DNA from: Ostrinia nubilalis
Lineage: Eukaryota; Arthropoda; Insecta; Lepidoptera; Crambidae
Assembly (NCBI RefSeq): GCF_963855985.1
Contig: NC_087110.1
Location: 2,781,001-2,845,000, forward strand
Length of the DNA: 64,000 nucleotides
Direction: 5' to 3'
Shown here in pieces: positions 42,791 to 53,676 of this stretch. Positions within the stretch are counted from its first letter, which is position 1; each line of letters opens with the position of its first letter. Below the pieces are notes generated by a model that did not search any database, was not told where the DNA came from, and saw only the letters and a list, made by a program, of their open reading frames with translations. Both the position numbers and the translations under genes were made by a program.

Positions 42791-43228
42791 GGGCAGACAA
42801 GACTACGTGGAGTCGGTTTTACGGCGATTCGTTTTTGTCACTAAAGTCATTTATAAGTCAAGCTAAAGAAGAACATACTAAAAGTTATATCTATCAGAAA
42901 TTATATCAATTAAAGAGTATACCAAATAGTCGTTACAACAAATAATATTTATTTTATGTAATGGTTATATGAAATATTATTTATATCAAACAAAATTACA
43001 TCAAATGAATCTTAGATTAAGTAAGGTTTATATCAAATGTCTTTATGCGTTTTGATTGGTATCTGAAATGACATTATTAGAAATGATTTATTATATGAAG
43101 TAAACATTATATGTTAAAAAATTATATCAAGTGTTATTATAACATACGTTTATTATACAATATGAACGTTATTGAAATGAATTTATGTCATATAAACTTA
43201 TATAAACTGTCACGCACCCATTGAAATA

Positions 43229-44275
43229 ACATCCATTCAACAAAAATAGTCATAACAAATTACTTTGAAACATTTGTTTACACCAAGAGGCGTGGAATAC
43301 AAAACAAATATTTTTAACGCGCTCACCCTACGCTACGCTTGCTGCATCACTGTTGATTACGTAACAAGTTTTCGTGTCGCTAATTCCATCAAAACTATTA
43401 ATCAAAGTTGGGACGTTAAAATTAAGTGGTTTCATATTTCCACCATCACGGGTTAGCAAATATGGACGCTGTGTTTGTTTTGAAGGGAAAACAGACGCAA
43501 CTGAGCTTTATAAAGCTAGATTTATTTATACAGCTTTTGATTAAAAGCGCTTTGAGATTTTTTATTTATCCTGCATATTTAATATTTACTCTCGCGTAAT
43601 AAAGTATAACATTCATGGTTCTTAGTATTTTTATTCTTGTATATTTATTTGGGTCATTTTTAGCATCATAAATACGAGTCTCTAAGGATAGCTAAATATT
43701 AAAATATTATGATGTATACCTAACTCAGCTAGACTAGTTACTTATCTATTGAATTTTTAATTTACCTGTAGGTATATCTTTAAAACTATTTTCTTCTGAA
43801 TGCTGTATTATAAACGATTTCTTGCTCTCATTGTCCCTTTCCATCAAATGAGAGATGCAGGCCGAAGCTTTCTCATTGTGATTAAAGAATGGTGATTACA
43901 TAGTGTTTGCTTAAGTTAGAATCACGATTTGAGTGTTGTTAGAGAGCGCTCAAATAAATAAAAATATGAAACCTCATTTGCCTAAGCAGTAACGTTCTCC
44001 TGAAAGTAACAAAATAAAATGTTCCTAAGTACTTCAATAAAAGTTCTTTAAAAACCACTTAAATGAAACTAGTTTTCCGCGAACTGGAATTCTATCAAAG
44101 AAATTTAAAATAAGCCACGACCTATTTAGAATATCGGCAACTATACCTTTACTTCGACCAAAGTAAATTAATGAACTTCTTTTTGTAAAGGTTTTTGTGG
44201 TTAAAGAGTTTAAAAAAGTACCTTCTCAACCCTCAGTTGGTGTACTTACTTTATTTAGTTTCTTGAATAATTTAT
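43229..44275. other. no recognisable feature
   Basis: AT-rich sequence without repeat ends or exons that I can support. Confidence 0.35.
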
Positions 44276-44400
44276 TATTGTTGGCATTGCTACTCGTGCC
44301 ATGTACCTTAAATTCAAGTCTCCGATATTTCGGCACTGTTGCAAGCGCTATGATCACGGAGTAACTGAAGAACTGGCGGGTGAGAGGTTGACCATGAAAG
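44276..44400 (-). repeat. dispersed repeat shared with 33690-33790
   Basis: GCCATGTACCTTAAATTCAA, TCCGATATTTCGGCACTGTT and GCAAGCGCTATGATCACGGA then GTAACTGAAGAA, the reverse complement of the copy at 33690. Confidence 0.65.
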
Positions 44401-44691
44401 TTTAAAACAATTTATCAAACCAAGTGGTTTGACCAGTAGGGGAAGTAGCGTTTTAGTCGCGTTTACCAAAGTCAAACAACGAAAGTTGCGTTTGATATTG
44501 AATGGGTGATCATTCTGACCACGTTTAGTCCTATCTTTTCACAGTCATCACCATGCCTTGGGAAGCATATCAAAAGTGAATCAGAGAGTTACTACGTATT
44601 CAAAATTACCACACCTTTGTTTGTCACCTGTCATCCACTTTGCAATGGGTGGAAGTCGAACCTTATCTTCGAACTCCTCCTATGTTCCTAT

Positions 44692-44842
44692 GATTAATTT
44701 CGTTGCGGGTCCAATGACAGTTTAACTTTCCCCCGGGACAAACTTGACCTTCACTGGTTGGGTTTTTATTGGCGGTCAAGCTGTAGATCATGGCTACACA
44801 GGAGTTGCAGCGGTGGGAACGAGAGGTGGGAATAGTCCCGTA
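44692..44842 (-). repeat. dispersed repeat paired with 1134-1285
   Basis: TTAATTTCGTTGCGGGTCCA, AACTTTCCCCCGGGACAAAC, ACCTTCACTGGTTGGGTTTT and AACGAGAGGTGGGAATAGTC, the inverse of 1134-1285. It ends about 90 bases before a LINE fragment. Confidence 0.7.
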
Positions 44843-44931
44843 GTTACTACGTATAATCTATACTTATAATAAATCTGTAGAGAGGTCAATTCTGTACATG
44901 AAATATATTTTCAAAATAACTATCAGGGGGT

Positions 44932-45722
44932 AATTTCAAGTTTGCGCGTTCACCGCCAAAAAGTTGCCGTTTGTCGTATCCCGCTGTTTCGAGAGCACTC
45001 CCCTAACTGCCTCAGCCAATATCGGAATCCTTGGTGTCGACATATCGAGCGAAGTCCAGTTCCGTGGTCATTTAGAGGGTAAGGCTAAATTAGCCTCGAA
45101 GAAGCTTGGTGTGCTCAATAGATCGAGACGGTATTTCACTCCAGCCCATCGTCTGCAACTTTACAAGGCGCAGGTTCGGCCTCATATGGAATACTGTTCT
45201 CATCTTTGGGCAGGTGCGCCCCAGTACCAGCTTCTCCCTCTGGACCGCATTGAACGGAGAGCAGCTCGAATCGTTGACTGCCAGGACATTTCGGATCGGC
45301 TTGACCCCTTGGCGCTGCGTAGAGATGTATCCTCACTGTGCATATTCTATCGCATGTATCACGGGGAGTGCTCCGAAGAATTATCCGGACTTATTCCTGC
45401 CGCCACTTTTCGCCACCGATCTACCCGACAGCACTTCCACCCCCATCACTTAGATGGTTGGCAGTCCACAACAGTACGTTTCTCTAGAAACTTTCTGCCC
45501 CGTACAACCAAACTGTGGAATGGACTGTCGTCTGCGGTGTTTCCGGACGGATACGACCTGCAAGCTTTCAAGAGGAGAGCGTATCTTTACCTTAAAGGCC
45601 GGCAACGCACCTGTAACGCCCCTGGGTCTGCGGGTGTCTATGGGCGACGGTAATCACTTACCATCAGGTGATCCGTTTGCTCGTTTGCCTCCTATCACAT
45701 AAAAAAAAAAAAAAAAAAAAAA
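44932..45722 (+). pseudogene. jockey/CR1-type LINE 3' part with poly(A)
   Basis: Open from about 44934 through 45653: [67 protein letters not shown], then [20 protein letters not shown] and [20 protein letters not shown] to a stop. This is the region downstream of the RT fingers and palm in jockey/CR1-type LINEs. A short 3' UTR (GGTAATCACTTACCATCAGG, TGATCCGTTTGCTCG) and a 22-base poly(A) at 45701-45722 follow. 5'-truncated, but the frame is intact, so it is younger than the copy at 12215-12740. Confidence 0.85.
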
Positions 45723-45766
45723 GATTAGTGATCGATACTGATGCCAAAAATGCAATCAGTAAAATT

Positions 45767-45767
<1 letters not shown>

Positions 45768-45815
<48 letters not shown>

Positions 45816-46164
45816 ATGTTCCTTATAGAAACAAAAACTACTCGACGGATTTTAACGAAACTTGGTATAATTATTCTTCATACTCCTGGGCAGGTTATAG
45901 GATACTTAGGAATTCCCACGGGAACGGGAATTAGCGGGAAAATCCTTTTGTGTGAAAAATCTAAACCGCTTAAGTTAGACGCTTGAAATTTGGCATGCAG
46001 GTACCTTAGTAAACTTAAAACTTAGTTACAACAGGATATTGCAAAATTCCCACGGGAACGGGAGTTAGCGGGAAAAAACATTTGAATGAAAAAAACTAAA
46101 CCGCGTAAGATAGATGAAGGGGGTAAAACGGGATCCACGCGTACGAAGTCGCGGGCGGCCGCTA
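45768..46164 (-). repeat. cassette variant with (TCTG)n, inverted
   Basis: A TCTG run at about 45771-45814 precedes ACTACTCGACGGATTTTAAC, two copies of ATTCCCACGGGAACGGGA (about 45911 and 46046) and AAACGGGATCCACGCGTACG then AAGTCGCGGGCGGCCGCTAG. The internal unit from ATTCCCACGGGAACGGGA to CTAAACCGCKTAAG is duplicated in tandem with a period of about 135 bases. Confidence 0.72.
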
Positions 46165-46288
46165 GTTTGATAATATATTTGAAAACATCTTAAGTATTCC
46201 TCAGTTTTTCTAGAATCTCAGTCCTAAATCCGCACGGCCATATGGTACAAACCATCCCACAGCTGGGAAGAATATGCCCAGCAGTATA

Positions 46289-46554
46289 CAGGGTGTTAGG
46301 TATATGGGTATATGAGCCGACACTAGCCCATGTTAACATGGTCATATAAATGGTATGGTGAAGTCAGAAAATGGATATCTTCATTTTAATTATTTTAATT
46401 TTCATACAAATCGGATTTTATAAAATGTATTTTGTTTTGTATGAAAATTAAAAAAAAAATGACAATATCAAATTTCTGACTTCACCATACCATTTATATG
46501 CCCATGTTAACATTGGCTAGTATCGGCTCATATACCCATTTACCTAACACCCTG
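46289..46554. mobile_element. mariner-type palindromic MITE, sister of 5347-5613
   Basis: CAGGGTGTTAGGTATATGGG and CCCATTTACCTAACACCCTG with TA on both sides (46287-46288, 46555-46556). Arms of about 90 bases. It has the intact CAGGG end that the copy at 5347 has lost. Confidence 0.88.
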
Positions 46555-46556
46555 TA

Positions 46557-47020
46557 TACTTTGCACATGAAATTCAAACAAAGGAACACAAGAATCAAGT
46601 TGAGTCAAACAGCCAAAAACAAATTGAAATTAAAACACGTCTTGCAGCTGACAAAAAAATACAGTTATCAAGTTTGAAAACTGTTTAATCCCAGCTGAAA
46701 ACCCAGTTTCCAGCTAAAGATAAACAGCAGCCGGAAACAGCAACTTCTGCAACTTCAGCAATTAATACTTTCTGTCTTCGCAACTTTGGAACCCTCAACC
46801 AAAAATACAAGTACTAAAAGTTCTTGACTAATGAATGTACATCGTGCACAGCAACTGGAGACGTATTTGAATGTTGGAATTCCAATTTGCATACACATAT
46901 GATGTTTAATTTTATATGGAGCAAATGCTCACATCTTGTACAGTCCGCGTCAAATAATAGTTCATGACACCTAAAGTAGTCAAAAAGCTCGCTAAACAGA
47001 AAGCTACTATTTATTAATTA
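46557..47020. other. no recognisable feature
   Basis: AT-rich. CTTCTGCAACTTCAGCAATTAATACTT near 46744 recurs at about 50577-50600 (GGCAACTTCAGCAATTAATA), a short shared repeat of unknown origin. Confidence 0.4.
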
Positions 47021-47222
47021 CTAGCTTTCCGCCCGCGGCTTCGCCCGCGTGGAATTTTGTCTGTCACACACGTCCCTATTTCAAAAACCGGGATAAAAAC
47101 TATCCTATGTCCTTTCCCGGGACTCAAACTATCTCTATGCCTTTCATCAAAATCGGTTCAGTGGTTTAGGCGTGAAAGCAAGACAGACAGAGTTACTTTC
47201 GCATTTATAATATTAGTATAGA
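47021..47222 (+). repeat. CTAGC-type cassette
   Basis: A close match to the consensus from CTAGCTTTCCGCCCGCGGCT to TTTATAATATTAGTATAGAT, with a deletion between GTCTGTCACA and CACGTCCC. Confidence 0.8.
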
Positions 47223-48924
47223 TTAGTTCAGATTTTTGCCACGTTGGACATTAGCGAAGTGTACCATATAATTTTGATATTTACAGGGGGGCGCCACTAT
47301 CAATACTGAGTTATTAGTTCCGATTTTTCCTACTTGACGTTTCTTCGCCGTTTGAGTATGACTAGACTAAGAAAAGACCAGAAATCAGAAATCAGTATAA
47401 GAAATATTTATTTGCTTTTATATTTTTGGACCATAATCACAATAAGAAATTTTCTTTTAAAGAGTTTCTTCTAGAGCCGAGAGATCTTTTTAGACAAAGC
47501 CCCGAATATGAAATGCATTCGGTATTCAAAAGCAGTGAAACCAAGCGTCAACTCAAATCGCATTTTGGAGCCCAATACGATAATCAACGCCATACAATCC
47601 TTCATCAAACCGTCGCCGTAAACTCCGAAATAAATCCTCGGTGACAGTCGCCGTCCAATCGCCAATTCGTATTCAGGCAATCAACACCGATTGTCTTCTT
47701 CTGTAGATAGCAAAACGCAAAGACCAAAATAAATCTTGCATTCGAGTCGAACGATTCGCGAGCTCATTTAAAATTCTAGCCCGGGGCGTAATTCGGAGTG
47801 GCGACCGATACTAATGGATGTCGAATAGTTACAGAATTGGATCTCTAAAATGGGCAAGTGCGAGAAAGAAATGTGTTTGAGGCTGCGTGATTGACGTTAT
47901 AAGTAACATGTTGATATCTGTTTTGAAAACTAGATGGCGCTGTCCTTAATTATAGCCCGCGGTATCGAAGTATTTTTCCAGTTTACATTTTAAATCTGAA
48001 ATTGATAAGAATTGTTTCACACCCTGACTTGGCATACTCTTGAAAAAGTTATTGAATAAAACAAGGTTTTGTTGCTTTTGTAAAGTAACTATGTAATTCT
48101 ATAACATGTTCAATAACTCGAAATAATCGAATTGCCTAAGATGGGAATCGTACCCATGCACGACCCTTTTCCGGGCGACTACTTGTGTGAGATGTTACTC
48201 TTATTTATTTATTTGATCACCAACGAAATCTTTTCACAAGAAAAACTTAACGCTACAAAATTTTAATTAATTACAACATTATAGGTCATAAAATATTAAT
48301 AAATATTTACAGCCCGTCCATTACTTTAAAAAGACCCAGTTATTACATTGTTTTTACAAGCCTCTCCTTCATTTAATTTTTCGTGGAATTGTTTTATTTC
48401 CAACTCAAACCTTTTTAAATTTATTTTCAATTACACTTTCAAAAGGAATGTTAATCCTAGGTCGGTTAGTTCATCAAATATCTCCATTCCATGGTGCTTG
48501 ACACCATTTCTGGGAAGGATACAAGAACACCGAAGTAATATACATTTACAATTATGCTAAAGTGACGCATTGAAGTGGTTCGCGGGATTTCTGATTTAAA
48601 ATTCCTCGCAACGTTATAATTCGAGACAAATTTGGAATTTACCATTTGTCTCAGAATGTTCATACAGAATAATATCATATTTTAATGTGGAATGGTTGTA
48701 GAAAAAGTGAAATGGCTGTTTGTATGGACATGGAACCGCGGACGACACACGCAAGGACTGCATAGAACGAAGGGTTCGGCGAATAGATGCGAACAACGTT
48801 CGGTTCGCGAGCGATGTTCGTCTTGAAAATTCGTCTTATAGAATCCATTGTGTGTTATGTATTTTGCTAGCAGAAACTAGCGTAAACGAGACACACAGAT
48901 GAAGACAGGGTAAAATGGTGCGTA
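47223..48924. other. mostly unannotated
   Basis: AT-rich intron-like sequence. GTACGATTCCCATCTTAGGC (minus, near 48140) resembles a B-box, and GAACAACGTTCGGTTCGCGA near 48790 is CG-rich and inverted-repeat-like. Neither is enough to call a feature. Confidence 0.3.
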
Positions 48925-48968
48925 TTGGGGTAGGCCTATGTCAAGCAGTGGACTACTATAGGCTGATT
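48925..48968 (+). repeat. short RTE-like 3' end
   Basis: TTGGGGTAGGCCTATGTCAA then GCAGTGGACTACTATAGGCT is the terminal part of an RTE C-terminus. Confidence 0.55.
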
Positions 48969-50042
48969 TTCACAACTATGACCAAAATCTACTATGTCAA
49001 GTCAATCAGTCGCACACTGTTTGCAATAGGTGAAGGAATTCCAAATATTCAAGCCTCCCTTTTCAATTCGTAAACTCACCACTGGTAGGGGCGTCGGTTC
49101 ATTTGAATTCCGCGCTGCTATTTGAATTGGAGATTTTACAGGCTTTAATCTAAAACCGACGGCGGATGACGCCCGCGTGTGCTCGGTTATACCGCTAATT
49201 AAGGATCCCAGGATCAAGATTCGAGTCCGGGATCTTTTGGGAACGGGCACAAGTTCTTTGATGGTGAGCTGCGAAATTTTGGGCAAAAATTTTAAAATTC
49301 CATGTTCATTCTGAAAACTTAGTTCATTTCGACCGAGTGGCTAACATTTAGTTTGGCTGAGTATCAAGCCTAGTATTTTAGAGAACTGTAGTTATTATTT
49401 TCATAAACACAATGGGAAAGCTCTCAGCCTGCTTCAACTGATGGAAAGAGATGATAATATGGCTGAAGGTGGAAGCCGATCTTTGTCTGTGGTCTACAAC
49501 TGCCGAAACACAATAATGCTTGTTGTTATGGCGAAAGACTTAGCTAGATGGTGTTAGCTAGCCAGGCGGACTACACATGAAATAAAGTTTTGAATGACTA
49601 AATAACATGAGACGCTATAAAAGTGTATGGAACCTTCTGAACGAGAGTGAAAAACGCACCTGACGAGTTTTTAAAGAATACCGTAGTTAGACACAATACA
49701 AAATCAATTCGAAAAGTATCTCCCAACTTCTATTGTCGAAGTAACTCGACATTTCGACTTATAAAAAGTTATTTTGTAAACGGCAAAAATCGACAAAGTC
49801 TTTCGATAGCTTAAACAAAGTTACAAAGATCGATGCAAGAATCGTTCGGTTCGTAAAACTAACTTTGTAACTCGGGACTTTTATTGGTGGGACTTAACAC
49901 ATTATATTTTAATACTTTTGGGGATAAAAGTGTACTGAACAAGTTAGTGAGAAACTTGGTTTATGGTAGGCTGATATTGTCGCTTTGTTTAGAAAGAAGT
50001 CATGTAGGTAAATGAAAATTTTTGCAAGACACAGCTCATAGA
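48969..50042. other. no recognisable feature
   Basis: AT-rich sequence with no supportable gene or element. Confidence 0.35.
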
Positions 50043-50310
50043 GCTAATGTCTGCTGGGGCAAGAAAGTATTCGAATGGCGACCACGGGACGGATAACGTG
50101 GACAGACCCCACTATATTGACCGACGATTTGGTGAAGGTTGCGGGTAGTACCTACCCATAGTACAAGCTAAAGGCGCAGTGTAAATGTCCAAGGATATTA
50201 TTTTATTATTATAAAAATGTCTGAATGCAGGCATCGCTGGGCCGGTCGTTGTGTAAATCCTTGAAAGAGGCCTTTGTCCAGCAGTGGACGTCATTATTAG
50301 CTGAAACGAA
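50043..50310 (+). repeat. RTE-type LINE 3' end with internal insertion
   Basis: Plus-sense RTE text GCTGGGGCAAGAAAGTATTC, CCGACGATTTGGTGAAGGTT and GGCCTTTGTCCAGCAGTGGA, interrupted at about 50148-50218 by unrelated sequence. Confidence 0.72.
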
Positions 50311-51005
50311 TACAAAAAGTTATTTATTTCAACACTGAAACGGCCACCATTAAAAATCTTTTGGACAAAAAACAAGATAATCCAATAAATACAATAGACT
50401 GGTAAATATTCAAATTTGAGACTATGCCCACCCATAATATCGTTGCATCCAAGTTATCCGAAGTGTAAATTATCCATCTCAGTCATCAAAAGTGCTTCAA
50501 ACTTTTAAACTGAAGAAACCTACCCTAGTTCTCATCACGCGAAGATAAACACCCGACGGAATATCCCGCCAAGTCCGGCAACTTCAGCAATTAATACTTG
50601 ACTTGGCAACTTGGCAACGTCGAAAAATACCAGTTATCTGCGGTTAAATCTGCCAAGTTGTTGCTTGATTTGAATTTTCCAAGAGATAAGGCATTTAGTT
50701 TCTTAAAGGATGAAGGAAAGAAGGTAATTTCCTTTATAGGAGCTTTGTTTATGGACTTAGCTCTTTGAGCTTGAAATGGAATAATGCGTTTATAACGGAA
50801 TAAGTAATGCATTTTAGATTAGGTATTAAGACTTTGTTACTTTTTAGTTTTGTTAAGATTTTGTTAGTCAAATGTTATTTTTTGTAATGAAAAATCTAGC
50901 TGATTAATAAAATTATCTTGTACATCCGTTGTCACGATAATAGCAGCTCTACGATTAGGTATGTACCTACTTACTATACGATAACGAGAGTTATTCCTGC
51001 TTGGG
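50311..51005. other. no recognisable feature
   Basis: AT-rich sequence; see the note at 46557 for a short repeat at about 50577. Confidence 0.35.
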
Positions 51006-51267
51006 GTACAGTACCTCTAGCATGAACAACTTTCGTCTTCGAATCGTTTGCGTATTCGATAGAATTCGATACTCAATCTTCTAATTAAACGATAACGTGA
51101 CAATTTTGATCCTCAAAATAAGTTTCGTGCAACCACATCTCATACTAAGTTCACTTTACGACACGTTCACAAGGGTGCTGTTGTAGTTTTCTTACTAAAT
51201 CTTTTGATGGCGATTCGAGTACGCAAACGATTTGAACTCGAAAGTTTTTCGTGCTAGCCGTACAGTT
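51006..51267. mobile_element. MITE with TTTGCGTAYTCGA arms
   Basis: The left arm TACAGTACCTCTAGCATGAA continuing CAACTTTCGTCTTCGAATCG and TTTGCGTATTCGA is mirrored by TCGAGTACGCAAACGATTTG, AACTCGAAAGTTTTTCGTGC and TAGCCGTACAGT. About 260 bases, non-coding. Target duplication not resolved. Confidence 0.75.
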
Positions 51268-51659
51268 CTTGAAATCGATCTTAGAACTATCAAGTTTAGT
51301 TTATATCAGTGAGCGATGTTGAAGTTCCCGTATTCGAATACTAGAATACATTACCATTCATCATTGGCGCAAGTTGCGTCTTCTTGACACATTCATTTTA
51401 GTGGATAGATGTATGGCGTTTCATAATCGGTAGCGATAGCGTTGCTGCAGAAAAATACAAAAATATCTGTCATTACAATTCGGTTCATGCTTTTTACCAT
51501 CTATTGTAATGTTCCAGTTTTTAACGAAAGTTTTATTTTTTGTTCCAAAGCGTTGGTAGGCCAAGGAACAAAAGGTACATATTCTGTGGGGCTATATTAA
51601 GACGTACTTAAGTACCTTGAAGAGGGCCTAAATAACAGAAAAGTATCAGAATTTTGTAA
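51268..51659. other. no recognisable feature
   Basis: AT-rich. May contain the start of the LTR described next, whose left border I cannot define. Confidence 0.3.
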
Positions 51660-52165
51660 ATAGGTAAGACAGCAACTCTTAGGGACATTTATGTCTGCCA
51701 ATAACGTTAGTATGCAGTACATTTATTGATGTCTTCGCGTGGTGACAACCTGAACTGTAGATTATGGTTTTCATAGACAAGATTTGCTCGCGTGTCTCTC
51801 TCTTCCTGTTTCGCGATGTGAGCAAGCACGGTGTGCATTTTTACTTTGTGTAATTTCTGTGCTTACAAACAAGTTTATAGTAAACACTATAAAGCTGCAA
51901 ACTGAATTTCATTCAAGGCACCTTAACAGGTTATGGGCCCAGTTAGGCGAATCATAAAGTCTGTACAGTGACAAAGTGCAAAAATAGCAAGCACAGGATG
52001 CCGACAAAAATGGCTGCTGCACGCCTAGACAAAGTTTCCATAGAAAAGTTGGAGGGCGAATCGAATTGGAACTCATGGAAATTATGTCGAGTGAGAAGTT
52101 CCACACCAAAATACTGTTTAGTACTTGATCAACATGTGTTTTTAGATTATGAATATTCGTGATGC
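51660..52165 (+). mobile_element. second Copia element: LTR end, PBS and gag start only
   Basis: GGTTATGGGCCCAG at about 51931-51944 is the same half-tRNA-Met primer site as at 39804, so the sequence before it should be the 3' end of a 5' LTR (possible TATA: ACTATAAAGC at 51887). After it a frame opens at the ATG at about 52009 with AARLDKVSIEKLEGESNWNS, the Copia gag N-terminal pattern, and breaks at about 52162. The rest of the element is missing. It belongs to a different family from the element at 31944, as the LTR and gag sequences differ. Confidence 0.78.
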
Positions 52166-52332
52166 TTATTCTTTTCAACCGACTTCAAAAAAAGGAGGAG
52201 GTTCTCAATTCGACCCGTATGTTTTTTTTTCTATGTTTGTTACGCGATAACTCCGCCAAATATGAACCGATTTGAACAAATATTTTTTCGGCGTATAGGT
52301 AATACCTCAAGGGTGGTCCCATTTAAATTTAA

Positions 52333-53289
52333 CCCTTAACTGGTATCGTAAATTGGACATACGTAACTGGTATCGTGGGGGCCGCGCGGCCCCCATACTA
52401 TGTTTGCTTCTAGCAAGCATGTTTTACCTATATACTTGAATAAATGCTCATACATGATATATATCAGGCTTTTTCTATGTAATCATTTAGTTTTTATTGT
52501 ATTAAATCTTCTTACTTATATACTTTAAGACATTACATAATAGTAACAACTTATTACGTAATATTTTTTTAACGTTACAAATATCTATGAAACCTACGTT
52601 TAGAAAGTTATAATCAAAAATATTATTATTTTAATTAATCCATAATAATGTGAATTTAATAATAAATAACGTTTTAATGTAATGTTTAGTAAAAATAATA
52701 AGCATTTTATAAAAATAAAAACAAATATTATGTAGACAAATATTAGCAGGTGCTGGTGGATTTTCAGACCACTTGTATTTATTTTTTCATAGTAGCTGGA
52801 TTGACTAGGTCCTACAACATCTCCATTTTCACTCTCTGAAGAAAAAACTAGAAAATCAGAAGCAGTATCCTCATTATCGACCGAATATTGGTTATTGGGT
52901 CTTCACAATGACCTATAATTTTATTATCACTATATCCTTCTTCTGACATGCTACTAATCACTAATTTGGAATCAAAAACTTCGTTCTAGGTATCTTCTAT
53001 TGTTTTATCACTAATAAGCCATCAATACTGCAAAAAAACAAAAAACAAATAAAAATTGCCATGAAAAAAAAAAACTAACGTAACTGGTATTGTGGGGGCC
53101 GCGCGGACCCCAACACGTGCAAATCTTCGTCCTGGTGAATGATACAGTGCTGAGACGCCTGCACCAGACGCGAGTAGCGCCGAAATGAGAATACCAAAAA
53201 TTTTGGCTGCCCACGATGCGTAGCTTCTTAGAAATCAAAGAAAACGTCATGCGTGGGGGCCGCGGGGCCCCCACGATACCAGTTAAGGG
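52333..53289 (-). mobile_element. piggyBac-like deletion derivative, TTAA-flanked
   Basis: TTAA (52329-52332 and 53290-53293) brackets perfect 16-base inverted ends CCCTTAACTGGTATCG / CGATACCAGTTAAGGG. Subterminal copies of ACTGGTATCGTGGGGGCCGC with GCGGCCCCCA occur near both ends. A transposase N-terminal fragment lies on the minus strand at 52739-52949. The catalytic core is gone. Confidence 0.9.
52739..52949 (-). pseudogene. piggyBac-like transposase N-terminal fragment
   Basis: From an ATG at 52949 (MSEEGYSDNKIIGHCEDP) through a shifted frame with an acidic stretch (EDTASDFLVFSSESENGD) to another frame reading KNKYKWSENPPAPANIC near 52745. Acidic N-terminus followed by a K-W-x-x-x-P-P motif is the usual start of piggyBac transposases. 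At least two frameshifts and one stop; nothing of the DDD core follows. Confidence 0.68.
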
Positions 53290-53313
53290 TTAATAATAAA
53301 AAAAACAACCCCC

Positions 53314-53570
53314 AAGGGTGGAAAATTGGGGATGAACTTTTTTATACGCAATATCTCCGCCGATTATAAACCAATTTGAACGATTATTTTTTTGTTGAAT
53401 AGGTATTATTAAAAGGGTGGTTTCATGCGAATTTGAAGAAAATATTTCACCCCCAAGGGTGGAAAATTGGGGATGAACTTTATTATACGCAATATCTCCG
53501 CCGATTATGAACCAATTTGAACGATTATTTTTTTGTTGAATAGGTATTATTTGTGTTCACGCATTTGAAG
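53314..53570. repeat. tandem duplication, 141-bp period
   Basis: GGAAAATTGGGGATGAACTT at about 53320 recurs at 53461, followed both times by ATACGCAATATCTCCGCCGA and GAACGATTATTTTTTTGTTG. The two units are nearly identical. Confidence 0.88.
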
Positions 53571-53676
53571 TCGGTTTTATTTTTTTTTAAAGTTATAATT
53601 ATGATTTATAAATTTACACTCGTGCTCTCATCTCAGTAATCGCTGTATGGCTTCCATACAGCGATTTATTCATACA

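Larger units (their letters stand above)
42008..43219. mobile_element. Mutator-like non-autonomous element, 9-bp duplication
   Basis: ATTGAAATA flanks the 1,212-base element on both sides (41999-42007 and 43220-43228). The ends GGGTGTGTAA and (reverse) GGGTGCGTGA match at 8 of 10. Long AT-rich arms contain many ATATAAAA-type motifs, mostly TTGATATAAAA-like on the left and in opposite sense (TTTATATCAAA) on the right. A CAAG microsatellite and a GC-rich core lie in the middle. Nine-base duplications and GGG ends point to Mutator-like elements. No transposase is present. Confidence 0.75.
52177..53583. mobile_element. AACCGACTTCAAA-ended repeat split by a piggyBac-like element
   Basis: The left end AACCGACTTCAAAAAAAGGA then GGAGGTTCTCAATTCGACCC is mirrored at the right only in TTTGAAGTCGGTT. 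Inner text GATAACTCCGCCAAATATGA / AATATCTCCGCCGATTATGA shows that the two sides belong together. A 957-base TTAA element lies between them, and the right side carries a tandem duplication. Class unknown. Confidence 0.65.

Noticed and set aside
42355..42945. 196-codon plus frame and 70-codon minus frame of repeating SKQA or LLAC residues
   Set aside because: They are read-throughs of the CAAG microsatellite and the GC-rich core of the element at 42008-43219. All frames of a tetranucleotide repeat stay open by chance.
45668..45986. Frames with repeating VCLS residues
   Set aside because: Translation of the TCTG microsatellite in the cassette at 45768-46164.
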